DNA of 64,000 bases from Craterostigma plantagineum (GCA_027422505.1 JAPQWV010001354.1:1-64000); one strand, 5' to 3'; shown: positions 33,301 to 46,080, counted from the stretch's first letter. Made by a program: numbers and translations. The notes: generated by a model not told the origin, from the sequence alone.

Positions 33301-36050
33301 ATTCAGTCCCGTCTGGATATTGTGTTTATTTTTCGTGGTTCTTTCACGTATTCGAGATCATGGAAATAGTGTTAATTATTCTTTTTCTTTACTCTTCTTT
33401 CGAAAATATTGGAAACTTTCATGTTGTATTTTTGCTCTCTTCCATTGTTTTGAGTATACCTGAACAAACATGATAATGCATGCATATATAGGTACTTGGG
33501 GTTATGTTGTGGATACTGTTATCGTTTTCATCGCCTTTTGAAAGATGGATTGTGGCAGATACTGAAGAGAAGATATTCTATTGAAGAAGCTAACAAACAA
33601 AATGATTGAATGATATGGGGGCTCTATAATTTGTTTTTACCAAGCCAAACTTGGTAACGTGTTCGAATGTTCCTACTAAACAAATATATCAAACCGAGAA
33701 ACGCCTGACGAGCTACTGAACAATTTCCCACCAAAGAGGTAGTATTACATAAAATATATACCAAAATCCTCGAAATTAATATCTTCGGACAATCGGTGAA
33801 GGTTAATCTGATGTAAGTAATGACAAGTGCATTCCATGATGAGAAGGGACGATTATTTCAAAGTTCATGCATTGGGCGTACGTAACTTTATGCTTAGATG
33901 AGGCGGTGAGCATTTGACTAATTGTCGAAGAATAATATTGAAGTCGATTTTTCCTTGCAATGCATGGAATGTCGTCTTTGATGAAAGTAAAACCTAGCCG
34001 CTTACGTTGAAAATGTGAGAGATAAACACGTGAGAGATGATTATCACACGGAGCTTTTTAGATGATCAATGTAATAACAAACTGCGATTTAGAGTATAGT
34101 TCCACTCTAAAAAGAAAACCCTAAATTGAGTCGTCTATCATTTATAGAGTCTAATCATTTTTAAATGAGTTTCAAGAATTTGTATTTTGAAATCCTCCAC
34201 TTTACCCCTGAACAACGTGAGGCCTCGATCTTAATATCCTCCGAATTTTATGTTAGGGGCAGGATCCTAGGTTATGGAATATTAAAGAGAACACTATTAT
34301 CTGAATTGGTTTACATGTAAATGCCTTTCGAAATTCATTGCGAAATGAGTGATTTGAACGAAATTAATACTGGAAATCCACATTCAAGGATCCAACGGAG
34401 CATTTACGGCTGTTCAATGAATATGGACATATATGTTTAATGCGAATTGCAAGTCAATAATAAAGATGTAATCATCATGATCTACACTTACAGCAATTCA
34501 ACAAAAATAAATAAATAAAAAATAAAATATTTAAATTATATGACAAGTCTATTCTTAATACATGTACAAACAAATTATATATTCACCTTGTTATACACAC
34601 ACCATACGATTAATCATATGTACGTGCCTTTGAATAAATTTTAATTACAATATAGTCTACGCCATAATAAGTTATAATAAATGAAACACTCACCTTCTTG
34701 TTTTGTTTCGGTTACATGTTGAACAGATGGACCAACACACACACACACTCTCAGACTATCATGGGGAGTATATATGAATATATGATCCTGAGAAAATTTA
34801 AATTTTAAAATATTTAACAGGAAATATAAAATATAAATCCAACTGGTAAATAGCAAGCCGAGGGTAGGGTATAATATAGGGTCACATGGACATGCCCATT
34901 CTTCCATCGTCAATGTTAAGTGTACAATGTCACGAACCAATAATTAATAAAATAATGCATGTAGTATATACACGCAGACTTCTGGCCTATAATAAAAATT
35001 ATAGTAAAAATAAAATATAGAAGAATCAAATGTGTCTATTTCGATCAAGACGTAATCTTCAAATATCTTGAAGAGGAAAAGAGAGACAAGATAGAAGACG
35101 GAGGAAAACAGGAAATAGCACGAAAATATAACAAGTTGGAGGCAACAACAATAAAAAAATTCAAAAAATGTGTCCAAAGGTGAAGAACCTTGGTTTAAAT
35201 TCCAGGAAAAATTGATACTTATGTGGTCCAAAAAAAAGTTAAAAAAAAAAAAAGAAAAACACGTTTCCCCACTTCTTTGTGCATATACATTGAACCTTTC
35301 AACGATATTGTTCTTTTAATAACTCCATTTACGTAGTGGGACATATGTAGAAGCCAGTTTTTCACCTCAGCAAAGTAACATCTCACCTTGCTATTATTAT
35401 AGAACTTTAGTCTATTTAATAAGTTCATTTGCATGTACTTTAAATATTTATATACCATTTGCTATATATTAATGATTCAAAATATACAAGTGGAGTAAGA
35501 ACAACTCCACCCCAACAGTCCAACCAACCACTATTAATTTTTCTACATAAAAGGACAATTTTGGGATGTAAGTTTACTTTATTCATAAATTACTTTCGAA
35601 GTAAATATTTTATTTCCTTAAATAATAAAGAAAGAAAATATAGTATTTTAAGGCAACATGTGTTCATTAAGGCACAAACAATGAGTTTTACCCACATATA
35701 TATATATATATTATCTAACAAAGCCACCATATTCTCTCGAGCAACTTTTTCTTGCCCTTTGAAATAATGTCTCTCGTCTCCCATTTCCAACAATTGACGC
35801 AACTCACTAGCACACAGGTTAACAAAGCGTTTTCTTAAAAAAAAAAAAAAGAAGATTGTTCTTCTATATAATTAGGTGCAGAAGAACACAACTTTCTGCA
35901 TTTCCGATCTCTGACGATCAAGATAACAAAGAGGAGCCATGGATTTCAGAATTTGTATTATATAACAGGTATTTCTTGTCTCGTGAGGAAACTAATAGTC
36001 TTGAATAGTTGAATCTACGATAAAGCTGTAAGAACTGCTAAGTTATGAAT
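33301..36050. other. Long AT-rich intergenic region
   Basis: No protein or RNA gene recognised. It contains the SAC9 3' UTR (to about 33480), a (CA)n run near 34737 and scattered AT repeats. The plus-strand frames at 35459 and the minus frames at 34641-35458 lack any codon signal. The last 300 bases are probably promoter and leader of the ARGOS-like gene. Confidence 0.4.
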
Positions 36051-36287
36051 AATGTACATACATATATTTTGGCATGCATTCTTTCTACAAGCTATGGATT
36101 GGAGGATAAAAGATTGTTTTTTCCCATCTTCCTTGTGGAGTTATGCTAAGTTTCTTCTTACCTGGGCTGCTATTACTTATACAGTTTCATCTTTCACTTT
36201 CAGTCATCTCAATGTAAAATTTCCTTGCATAGTTATTATCATACATATGTTTGGTACGTGGATCATCGTTGTTCTCATATTTAAGGG

Positions 36288-36291
36288 TTTC

Positions 36292-36337
<46 letters not shown>

Positions 36338-36338
36338 G
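36288..36338. repeat. (CT)n microsatellite before the ARGOS-like gene
   Basis: CT run ending in CTCTGCAG, which looks like the 3' splice site of a leader intron; the ATG follows about 35 bases later at 36375. Confidence 0.8.
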
Positions 36339-36374
36339 TTTCTTGACGATCCACCGCTGAATATATATGAACAT

Positions 36375-36698
36375 ATGGGCGAAGAAGGCAAAGCATCATC
36401 AAATAAAAATAAAATGGAGTGCTACAGTTCGTTTTCTTTATCACAACCAGGAAAAAAACACGAAAAGACAAGAGTGAAAAAAACTGGCGTGTTATGCCGT
36501 TACTTCACGGCGGAATCTGTATTTCTGTTTGTTTGCTTAACGGCGTCATTGCTGATACTGCCTCTCATACTGCCGCCGTTACCTCCTCCTCCGTTAATGC
36601 TGCTGTGTATTCCAATTCTCATCATGGGTTTGCTCATGGTATTGGCTTTCATGCCCACCTTATATATTGCTAATATCAGCAGAGATGTCAACGTCTAA
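36375..36698 (+). CDS. ARGOS/ARL-like: ARGOS/ARGOS-like organ size regulator (OSR domain)
   Basis: A single exon of 107 aa. The C-terminal half carries the OSR signature: a first membrane segment (FLFVCLTASLLILPLIL), the proline-rich LPPLPPPPLM turn and a second membrane segment (LLMVLAFMP). The N-terminal 40 residues are polar and Lys-rich. Arabidopsis ARGOS, ARL and OSR1 localise to the ER or secretory membranes, promote organ growth and dampen ethylene responses. The start at 36375 is the first ATG in frame; a second at 36414 is possible. From memory, ARGOS and SAC9 are also near neighbours in Arabidopsis, which supports a conserved block. Confidence 0.85.
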   Translation: MGEEGKASSNKNKMECYSSFSLSQPGKKHEKTRVKKTGVLCRYFTAESVFLFVCLTASLLILPLILPPLPPPPLMLLCIPILIMGLLMVLAFMPTLYIANISRDVNV

Positions 36699-37609
36699 TG
36701 TAATAATTTCCTTTCTTTGAAGCTTTTTTTTTTCTAAGAAAAACAGACACCCAATGAATATACATGATAGAATTTTCTTGAATATGCTTCTTTATTACTT
36801 TCGTCATATTGTAGCCGCCATCCGAGAATTTTCAAGCATATGCAATAAAACTTGTAGGTTGTTCACTTCGTTTTTTGGTGTGTTATAGTTGACTCCTTAC
36901 GAAGTCTGAGTAATAGAGAATTCTTGGATTGGAACAGTTTCAAACATGGTGAAATAAAAACTCAGAACAATCAACATAGTTTGTCTCCCAAATAGCACAG
37001 AATATGGTGGTAGAAACTAATTCGATCGAAATCTCAGAGGCCAATGAAGCAGTTGCTCCACAGAGCACATTTTAGATAGCTGAAAGTTGAAACAGAAAAG
37101 ATCCTCCAACAATGTACCTTTCTCTTCCAATTTGGGCCCTCAAACTATTAACTGGGATGTTGGATCTAATATGAACAAATATGGGTTGGAGTGGTCATTT
37201 TCTCACCTAAAGCTGTTGTCTAAACTCTAAACCCACTGCCTATAAATGCACTTGTCAAAATTGTGGTCTTCTTTATTTTCTTACGATAAATAAATTCAAA
37301 ATGATCAGAAACCTGAAAATACGCAAGGCATAAGAGGTAGAAAAGCATTTTGAAGCCATGCATGAAACCAGACAATCAAATACAGCAGTTTAATCCTCAG
37401 ATTTTTTGCTAAAAAAGTTCGGATGATCCCAAGTGAATCTTTAATATGCATGCATGCAATATTCCAAAATACTATAAGATTGTAAAACATGGATAGCCAT
37501 GAAAACGCAAAGTCATAAGAAACAACAACATTATGAATTTAAGACACGGGCTTGTCCTCAAAATGCATTTAAAAATGACCATCTTCTTCACTCCATATGC
37601 TGGGGCTCA
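36699..37609. other. Intergenic region between convergent genes
   Basis: 3' flanks of the ARGOS-like gene (+) and histone deacetylase gene (-). Nothing else recognised. Confidence 0.4.
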
Positions 37610-39865
37610 TCAATCTTCATCGTCATCCTGCAAATTATAAGAGAAAAGTGTTTGACAAGATCATCATCTTCCATGGTAAAGTTTTCATTGGACTGTAATT
37701 TGTAGTTTATGGAACATATAGAAAAAAAGAGGTACCATACCGTATCTTCTGCTTTAGGTTCGGACTTGACCCTGTCAGTGATGACCGATCTGTTCCAAAA
37801 AGGCGAATAAATTACGAAGGCGATGGTTCAAGGGTTAAGAAACAGAATGGTAGAAGAAAAAAGAAACAAACAATAGAAATAATATGAATTGTGTTACCCT
37901 TCATCCTCAATTTCTTCCATTTCCGAGTCAGTATCATCCTCCTCCTCAGACTCATCTTTCACCTGCATTTCATGCCCGAAAGTGTTAAGGAAAAGGTAAA
38001 TTCATCAAAGTTTACTGCTACGCTTAGCACAGAGGTTAAGAAGAGCTTCTAACTATATATCAACTGTCTCCTATTACACAGTGCCATCACTGCATGAGAA
38101 TATAATCCATCATTAGTTGACTTTCACCACACCAACAAATTTCATCATACATAGTCCATCATATCTTTTAATTGCTTGCACTTGAGTACAGCAACGGCCA
38201 TGGAGGTCTAAGATTAAACCACAGTGATGAGCATGATGATCATCTATTACAGCGTAAGACACGATAACACTACAACACACACACACACAATTGTGAAACT
38301 CTAAACGAAAGCAGTAAAATAAGACATGAATGGAGTAGAACAGAACAGGAACCGAATAAGCACCTCTGGCAATATCATATGGGGCGGGCGCAACTGAAAC
38401 TGAACGCTCGGCGCATGTTGAAGCTTCGTCAGATTCTCGAGATGCTTCGACCTCACAGCTTCCAATTCAGACCGAGAATTCTTATTCTCCACATTACACG
38501 GAGGCTCAAACAGCTTGTAAGTCGGAGCAAAATACCCCATATATTCGTGGTCAGGCATATCTTCTTCAAGCTCTGTCCCAACCGCTACGCCAGTCTTTTC
38601 AAAAGAAAAAAGGGTTCAAAATTAACATCAAATAGTCCATCTATAGAATAATCAACTTATATCTTATCTGAGTGTGTCAGCATATCATACTGATATAGGT
38701 TAATAGTGCCAAGAAACTCATCTTTATTATGACAATAGTATGAACTAGGCAAAGCATGTAAGGTTTATTACCTCATAGCACCAGCAGCGAGGGACATTAC
38801 GTAGCGTATATCCACCTCCCCCAAGCAACAGCATAGGCACATTAAAGGATCTCATGAACTTCACACACTCGCCATGGCCTCTAATTGAGAGGTTGAAGCA
38901 TCCCAGGCGATCCCCGAGAGAGAGTCAGCGCCACACTGTAGCACTATTGCCTGTGGCCTGTAAACTTCCATGACTTTGGTCATTATGGGCTTGAAAACAA
39001 ACTGATAGCTCTCATCGTCTATTCCGTCGTTCAAAGGAACATTGAGGGAGTAATACTTCCCCTTACTGTAACCTATATCCCTCATACTCCCAGTTCCAGG
39101 GAAATAGTCTCCATACTTGTGAAAGGAAACTGTCATGACCCTATCCGTAGAGTAGAATGCTTCCTCGACACCATCTCCGTGGTGAATGTCGATGTCCACG
39201 TATAGAACACGCTGAATTTGGAAGAAAGATAACGGTCAAATGAAGAAAAAAAAAAGAAGCAAACCTATGCAGTTCAACTAGCAATGCAGTGACAATGAAA
39301 AATGAAAAGAAGGAAAAAAAATGGAAGGTTGCCCTACCTCGTGTGCTTTTAGAAGCTCAAGGATAGCCAGCACTATGTCATTCACATAGCAAAAACCCGA
39401 CGCCTCGCTTTTCTTCGCATGGTGCAAACCGCCGGCCCAGTTAATTGCAATGTCAGAAATCTCATGATTGAGCTTCACAGCCGCGCCCACTGAACCGCCG
39501 GCGTACGACTGACAAAAGGGGAAAAGGCCATCGAAGACTGGGCAATCTTCGCCCACGTTGAATCTCTTGAGATGTATGGCCTCATCCAATTGGGATTCCG
39601 GGGTTATTCTCCTCAAGAAAGCGACGTAATCGTCGTCGTGAAATCTGCAGAGATCGTTCGTTCTAGCTGGTATGGGCCTGACGACTTTCATACGCTGAAG
39701 AAGTCCATAGTGGGCGAGGAGGGCGTGCGTCATACGAACTCTGTGTGGCTTCATTGGATGGCCTTGTCCGTAATAATAGTTTCCAATCTCGGGATCGTAG
39801 AAATAACTAACTTTTCGCTTAACTCCGTCGGGCCCAGATGGTAAGGAATTGCCGCCAGTTTCCAT
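37610..39865 (-). CDS. HDA19-like: Class I (RPD3/HDA19-type) histone deacetylase with a 1-bp frameshift
   Basis: Six coding exons on the minus strand (39338-39865, 38772-39211, 38364-38594, 37898-37962, 37741-37789, 37610-37627). It starts [19 protein letters not shown] and contains the Zn/catalytic blocks [27 protein letters not shown] and [10 protein letters not shown], then [10 protein letters not shown] and an acidic tail ending in Asp/Glu. Family members remove acetyl groups from histones in the nucleus as corepressor subunits. In exon 2 the run CCCC at 38912-38915 (GGGG on the coding strand) is one base short: as written the frame changes after LSG and stops at 38861, about 292 aa, losing the catalytic Tyr of GGGGYT. 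With one extra base the product is 443 aa. The start at 39865 is chosen by family; an upstream in-frame ATG at 39970 exists. Confidence 0.85.
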
Positions 39866-41180
39866 TTTTCGAAAGATCGTTTTTTTTTTTACCTGCGACA
39901 CGTGGTGGGCGAAGGCCCGAAAAGGGACAAACGGTCGAAGCGCGTTATAAATGGGAGGAAGAACTGTCAAGCCAATACTAACTGAATCAAGTTAAACTAA
40001 GAACAACATGGATCAAACTAATTGAGGAGTCAGAACTCGTCAGGGATAGATCTACAAGGAGTCAAATCAAAGTAAATTCACCAAACAACTACATGTAATT
40101 GGGAGTTGTCGAAAAAAGTTCCATAGATCAGCTGAATAAACGACTGATTTGAGCTAAGAGTCCACTAACAGTACTAAGAGAACAAATCCACCACATTTTA
40201 CAATGGTCAACATAAAATCAACCAAGCTTTGAAAAAGGAACTGGGCAAGTTAGAGCTGCATAAATCACGGCCTAGGGCATATAACATATGATGCTCTCTC
40301 ATCCAAAGAAACAAACTTTCCTGAAAAACGCAGGTAAGATAGATCAAAGACTCACGCGCGAAGGAGAATTTTAACAGGTTTCAGCAGAAGCAAGGTCATC
40401 GTTGAAAGACACAACCTCGGTTCAAAACAGTACCACCATAATTAAGCAAACAAATTCCACGAAAATCAACAATCGGTGATTAAGCCTAAACAGCATCTGA
40501 TGAAGAACTCACGGAAATTCACAATCGAGACTCTACGTTAGCAGCTTCTGGCCGCGCAGCAACCAAGAGAGAAATAAAAAAAAAGGAGAGATTGAAGGAG
40601 ATTTGGTAATCGGTGAGCTAGGGTTTTTCGGAGAGTCCGACGAGAGCTGCTGCTTGTAACCTCAAAACTTTACATGCAAGGCTGCCAAATGTTATATAGT
40701 GATATCAACACTGTTTACCGACGTCATAATTTTTATATGATAATAATATATAAATTAAATAATCCCTATATTTTCTCCACAATCATATCTATGTTATTGA
40801 GTTACTGACTAATGTATATGTATGTCTCTTATAGAAATTTTCTCGCCCGAGTCGGCGACGCGTGAATATTCTAGGAAATTTATTTATTGCAAAAAGATTT
40901 TTACAATAAAATATTTCGAATAAGTACTATAGAATAAAAAAATGGCATTAGTTTTGGATGCCAATCCAATCTTCTGTTTGGGAAATAAGTTCTTTTTCAT
41001 TTTACTTTCATATGCCATAGTTTTTTCATTCTGACGTATTTCCATTATAAATTAATAAAATCTTAAAGACAAACCAGTTTTCTTTGAAAACTGAAATCCA
41101 AGCTGGCTCGACGAAACGACTAATAACTAAGAGGGATTGGAATTGGATTTTAGCAATAAAAATTATATTATTAATGCCTT
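39866..41180. other. HDA leader and upstream intergenic DNA
   Basis: Probably a 5' UTR intron and a non-coding first exon near 40,500-40,660, where the composition changes and CTAGGGTTTTTCGG resembles a plant leader motif. No other gene seen. Confidence 0.4.
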
Positions 41181-41500
41181 AAGGTAACCACAATGGTGGT
41201 TTATATATGTGTCATATGTGCTTATTTGGCACTTTATATGACACACCACCATTGTGGACGTGTCATGAGTATGACATTGTGTCATATTTATGACACTGTG
41301 TTATAAGAATATTAAAATAGTTGGAGGAGAGAGAATGAGAGAGAAGAAAAAAGAAATTATTTATGTATAGTTGTGGGTCCGTGTTATAGTAGTGTTAGAA
41401 AGAAGAAGAATAAAAGTGTTATAGAATAAAATATAGGAAAATATAGTGAAAAGATGACGTAGCAGTATTATGAGTGTGTTATTGTTGTGGACACCTTACT
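41180..41500. mobile_element. MITE with TTA flanks and a strong internal hairpin
   Basis: The ends GGTAACCACAATG (41184) and, reverse-complemented, GGTGTCCACAACAA (ending 41495) form imperfect terminal inverted repeats flanked by TTA on both sides, as in Tourist/PIF-Harbinger-type MITEs. CCACAATGGTGG (41188-41199) pairs perfectly with CCACCATTGTGG (41245-41256). Confidence 0.55.
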
Positions 41501-41767
41501 AGACCGTTCTAATTAATATGCCTTGTAACTTGTAACTAATTTTGTACAGTTAAAAAAAATCTACAATAATAAATGATTGGAAACCTAGAAAAAGCATTGA
41601 TTATTATAACAAATGGTGTGAACATATTCTTAGTTTTGGAAATTGACAATTATGATGACTAAAAGATAAAATTTCGCGAAAGTTATACCATTAACAAAAT
41701 TTTAATTACTCTTGGGTAGTAATAGTAATCGTAACGTACTTAACTACTTTCCGTTCTCTTCTCTGCA

Positions 41768-43699
41768 TCAGCGGCAGCTTCTCGGAAAGACAACGCCGGA
41801 CGACGACACGCCGGCGTTTTCGCAGTAAGAAATCGTCGGCCTCTTCAAAGCGTCCACAAAAGTCAGCTTAACGTCCTCCAATTTAATCCCGAAGCACGGC
41901 TTCGCCGAGCTGCACTTGAACGTAATCGCCGACTGCGTCGACGAAGTCCCCTTAATGTTCCTATACGTCACTCCGCTCACCCTCACGCCGGAAGTCTCGT
42001 GAGGACAGCTGTTGTCGGGACAGTACTTCTGGTCGATGATGATGGGATTCGCGACGTTCCTCATCACGAGGTTCTTGAACACGAGATCCCTCGCGAAGCC
42101 GTTGCTCGGCTTGGCCCACGACTTTACACGAACGCCGTTCTGCGTCTTCGTGAAGACGCTGTTCGTCACCGTCACGTTCTGGACGCCGTCTTCGACGTAG
42201 TTATCGCCTAAACTCCCGATGCTGCAATCGATTTTGTTGGAAATGAAGTATATAAATTAAAATATGGTGCATTTCATTCAAAATCAATCTTCTGGGTGAA
42301 TGATTATTCAGCATGGTACCATAGCTCCTGAGCTACCTTAGGACCAGTGCGGTCCATGGACCCCACCGATTTTGTTTTTCGTTATTTGAGTAGAAAAAAT
42401 AATTATAACACCTAATATATATAATATTTGTAAAATTACCCTACTGAAATATTTTATTTTTGATTTGAAACCCACTATATGTTTTGAGTATTATAATTTG
42501 GACCCCACTAAACTGGCATCCTAGCTTCGCCACTGGCTCAAGGTCTACGAATTCTTAAGGCCACCCGTCAAAAAAAGATTAATTCAAATATATGTTGGGT
42601 GTCAAACACAATTCCAACATCGAATAATTAGAATAACGTTGAGCTTCTTATAAGCTTGTGGATTAACTCCATCTATTGCCAATTGGTATTAGATAGTAAC
42701 ATGACAAGCTTATATGGGCTTGAGCTAGAATTGAGCACGGAAATTCCCTACCGACTAGATAAGTAAGAAATAAGTCTAAACGTTACGAAGCATGTTGGAA
42801 ATAATATATATAATTAAATACAACATGCTCCCTCCAAACCGAAGGTTTTGTCACGTGAACGGTCGTTAAAAACGTACCTTATACCGTGTCCGGGCCCACA
42901 CCCGATCCTCTCCATCCAAAGGTTCATCGAACCGCGGCCCACGGATATGCAGTCGTCCCCCGTCCTAATCGTGCTCGACCTAACCGTCACTCCTCTCGAG
43001 CTTTCAATGTGTATCCCGTCGGTGTTAGGGCTTCTGCTCGGAGCCACGATCCTCACGTTCTGAATCAATACGTTGCTGCTATAGCCAACCGCCACGTGGA
43101 TCGTTTGGCTGTTGTACGACGTCAGCCCGCTCACCACCACCTTATTACACCACTGTATCGATATCGACTACAAAACCCAAAAAAAAAATTTTTAAAAAAA
43201 AATCAAGAAAAAAAGGTACAAATATCATATCATTTCATTACTAAAAATATACCCTAGCTCCGATGGGGCAGTTGCCGTAGGAACCCCTACGGCACGACCA
43301 AAACTTGGAACCCTTGGCGTCGATGGTCCCCCCGACGATCGACAGGCGATTGACTTTATAAAAGTAGATCCAAAATCCCGACTTTCCCGTGGATCGGAAG
43401 TCGTCGGGGGCGACGATGGTTCCTTGTATCTCGAACCGTATTCGGCTCCTGCACGGTCCATTGAAGGTGACGGGACCCACGACGAAGGTTCCGCGTGGGA
43501 CCGAGACCGAGGCCGGGGAGATTGAGCCGCAGGCCGACGACCAAGCGCGGAGGAAAGCTGACGTGGAATCGGTCTTACCGTCGCCCCTCGCGCCGTAGGT
43601 TAGGACATTGTAGGCTAGTGAAGGTGTTATCAGTTGGGCTGTTGTTGTAATGATGATGAGTAGTATTAAGGTGAGAGTAGTGTAATGACTGCTTAACAT
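41768..43699 (-). CDS. Polygalacturonase (GH28), secreted
   Basis: Three minus-strand exons (43253-43699, 42878-43167, 41768-42221) give 396 aa. An N-terminal signal peptide (LTLILLIIITTTAQLITPSL) precedes the mature start at about YNVLTYGARGDGKTD. The GH28 catalytic blocks are all present: SPNTDGIHI, RTGDDCISVG, CGPGHGIS (split by the second intron) and the substrate-binding GVRVKSW, which varies from the usual GVRIKTW. Conserved cysteines are kept to the C-terminus (SYCENAG). The enzyme hydrolyses de-esterified pectin in the cell wall. A TATA-like CTATAAATAAAT on the minus strand at about 43743-43754 lies about 45 bases upstream. Confidence 0.9.
42345..42535. mobile_element. Small non-autonomous hAT-like element in the polygalacturonase intron
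   Basis: Begins CAGTGCGGTCCATGGACCCC and ends GGCATCCTAGCTTCGCCACTG. The CAGTG ends, the GGTCCAT/GACCCCAC subterminal motif and the ATCCT-G-TTC 3' end resemble the hAT element at 9969-13181. No clear 8-bp target duplication is seen, so the exact ends are uncertain. Confidence 0.5.
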
Positions 43700-43742
43700 T
43701 TTGCTTTGGAAGTGAATTTGCTTTGGAAATGCGACTTTCTGA

Positions 43743-43754
43743 TTTATTTATAGG
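43743..43754 (-). promoter_or_regulatory. TATA box of the polygalacturonase gene
   Basis: CTATAAATAAAT on the minus strand, about 45 bases upstream of the start codon at 43699. Confidence 0.5.
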
Positions 43755-43759
43755 AGAAA

Positions 43760-44450
43760 GATACTTGTGGTTTTATGGAATGAGTTGGCGATTAATGTGG
43801 AAAGGTATGTGGGGTTAGATCTATGGCTCACGTGGAGTACTTGGACATGTACGGTGCGGATGTAATATTTTATTATTAACTGGGTAAGATTAATTGGAGG
43901 CTTGGGGTTTAATTAATTGGTGATATCAGCATAGTGTAGAGAATATAAGTGCAGATCAATCAGCGTACAATTAGCCATGTGCAGAAATGCTAGAGCCATA
44001 TGTTATTGATTTGTGAGGAAGATCGTAGATAATATAAATTTTATTAGTTATGTATTGGCGGCGGGAACAATGGCGAAATCCATGCCACGTACATCTACGT
44101 AGAGAGTTCATTATTATTATTATTGTTTTCAACTAACAAATTGAATAATAATCGAGGATAAAAATAGACAGAGAAAGTTGATGGGCTGTGAGTATGGGCC
44201 AAAACGGATGAGGGCCGAAAGAATATGAGCGACCGCACAAAAGCTTCCAATTGGTGGAAGAATTTCCCACGTAACTTCTTCGTTTTCTTGCTTTCTATTG
44301 ATTCAATTCATGCGACGCAGTCGCAGACCAATAGGAAAGAAAAAAATGACAACTTATAAGAAAAATCTATATTTAGACTTTGCATATCGTTCACACATTG
44401 ATTATAAGTTTATATAACACACACGCAACCATCACTTTCTGGATATATCC
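43760..44450. other. Intergenic region
   Basis: Promoter DNA of the polygalacturonase and 3' flank of the aldo-keto reductase; no other feature. Confidence 0.4.
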
Positions 44451-45603
44451 TTAGAGCTCTGCGTCCATCTTCACGATAAGCTCATGATCTCCGGCCATCG
44501 GCGCCAGGCGCACGCCCTTGCGCTGAGGAAGTCGGCCGATTCTATCCAAATCTTCGCCGCTCAAACTCCACCCACCGTCGAATATCTGCAGATTCTCGGC
44601 CATCCTCGCCTTGTTGAAGCTCTTGGCTATGACGCTCACTCCTTGCTGGTAAGCCCACCTCAGCGCCACCTGGGCAGCAGTTTTCTTCTTGTCCTCGGCG
44701 ATGGAGATTAAGACACCGTTGTCCAAGACTCTGTTGTCCCCCCACTTCGTGTTGTTGGCGCCGAGGGGAGAGTAGCCGCTGACGTGGATGCCCTTTTCGC
44801 CGCAGAACTCTATCAAACCCTTCTGCTGCCACATGGGGTTCACCTCCACCTTTTGCATCATCGGAAAAAATCATCGTCGTATGTTGTATGGTTCGAATAT
44901 AAAGATGTATGTCTTGTGTGTGTGTTTGTGTGTGTTTGGGCTCACTTGGTTGAGAGACGGAGGAATCTTGGCAGTTGAGAGAAGTTCTTCGATGAGCCTG
45001 CGAGGGAAATTACTGACGCCGATGCCATTTGTGAGCCCCAAGCTCTTACATTCCTCCATGGCTGTCCAAACGCCTTGTACGTCTAAAGGCTTCACAACCT
45101 CCGCCGGCGCCGGCGGCTTCCATACCATCTCGGTGAACCTCAGCGGCCAATGTATCAGATACATATCAACATACTCCAGCTGAAGGTTCCTGAATATTTT
45201 ACGCAGACGACACGTAACTTTTTTAAGAGATAGGAGGGAGAGAGAGAGAGAGAGGGAGAGAGAGAGAGAGAGTAATAACTTACTGAAGGCTCATCTTACA
45301 AGCAGAGACGACCTGGGAAGGGTCGGCGAAGCTGCACCATAGCTTGGTGGTGATGAACAGTTCGTCCCTATTTTGGACGAGCCCTAGCTTCAGAGCTTCT
45401 GCTATGGCCTCGCCCAAGGGCTTCTCTGAGCCGTAAGCGAAGGCTGTGTCGAAGTGTCGATAGCCCACTTTTATGGCTTCGATTACTGCAGCTTTTATGG
45501 CTTGTGGGTCGCCGGGGGGAGGGTAAGGGCAAGTTCCCAGGCCTATTACGGGCATCTGCTTATTGCATCCTCGTAGGGTTACTGATGGGATTATTACAGC
45601 CAT
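44451..45603 (-). CDS. Aldo-keto reductase, AKR4 type
   Basis: Three minus-strand exons (45284-45603, 44946-45189, 44451-44849) give 320 aa. The AKR tetrad is readable: Asp and Tyr in RHFDTAFAYGSE, Lys in FITTKLWCS, His in DMYLIHWPL. GIGVSNFPRRLIEELL and the NADPH-binding IAKSFNKARMAENLQIFD are also present. The family reduces aldehydes and ketones with NADPH in the cytosol; this subgroup includes plant chalcone-reductase-like, methylecgonone-reductase-like and galacturonate-reductase-like enzymes, and the substrate cannot be told from sequence. Intron 1 contains a GA/CT microsatellite (about 45236-45271). Confidence 0.9.
45236..45271. repeat. (GA)n microsatellite
   Basis: GA dinucleotide tract in intron 1 of the aldo-keto reductase. 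Confidence 0.85.
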
Positions 45604-45767
45604 GTTATTGATGGAAAAGTAGGGTTTTCTATTGTGTGGTCAGTGTTTGGTTCTCGACACTAAATATTACGCGAGTGAGAGGAGAAAGATGAAAGTGATT
45701 ATTTCTCGTGTCCTTAAACAATGGAAAAATGCGATGTGAGTGAGGTTCGCAAAGGCCTTATTGGTCG

Positions 45768-45776
45768 CATATTTAT
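45768..45776 (-). promoter_or_regulatory. TATA box of the aldo-keto reductase gene
   Basis: GCTATAAATATGC on the minus strand about 165 bases upstream of the ATG; a plausible but rather distant TATA element. Confidence 0.35.
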
Positions 45777-45869
45777 AGCAGTGTAAGAGAACTTATTTGG
45801 CGGCAACTAATAACTAATTTTCTTTGGTTTAGTTGAAGCTCTAAAATAGTAAATTAACAAGATACATAT

Positions 45870-46080
45870 TGGGTCGAGTAGGGGCGAGCATTGAACCCGT
45901 TGGACCGCCCCACCCAATCAACCCAACCCAACCCAGACCGCAACAAGTGTCGGGTTAACGGTTTGATGGGTTGGTTTGGGTTAAACGTAAAACCGCATAA
46001 TTTGCAATCGGGTCTGGTTTTGTATTTTTAAAACCGCATAAAACCGCACTCAACCGCATTTAAAAATATACTAAAATTTT
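45870..46080. mobile_element. Probable MITE or transposon remnant
   Basis: AGGGGCGAGCATTGAACCCG followed by repeated CAACCCAACCC and AAACCGCATAAAACCGCA words resembles a common plant hAT-type MITE. The opposite end was not located. Confidence 0.35.

Noticed and set aside
42886..43257. 123-codon plus-strand frame
   Set aside because: Antisense to exon 2 of the polygalacturonase, with no independent support.
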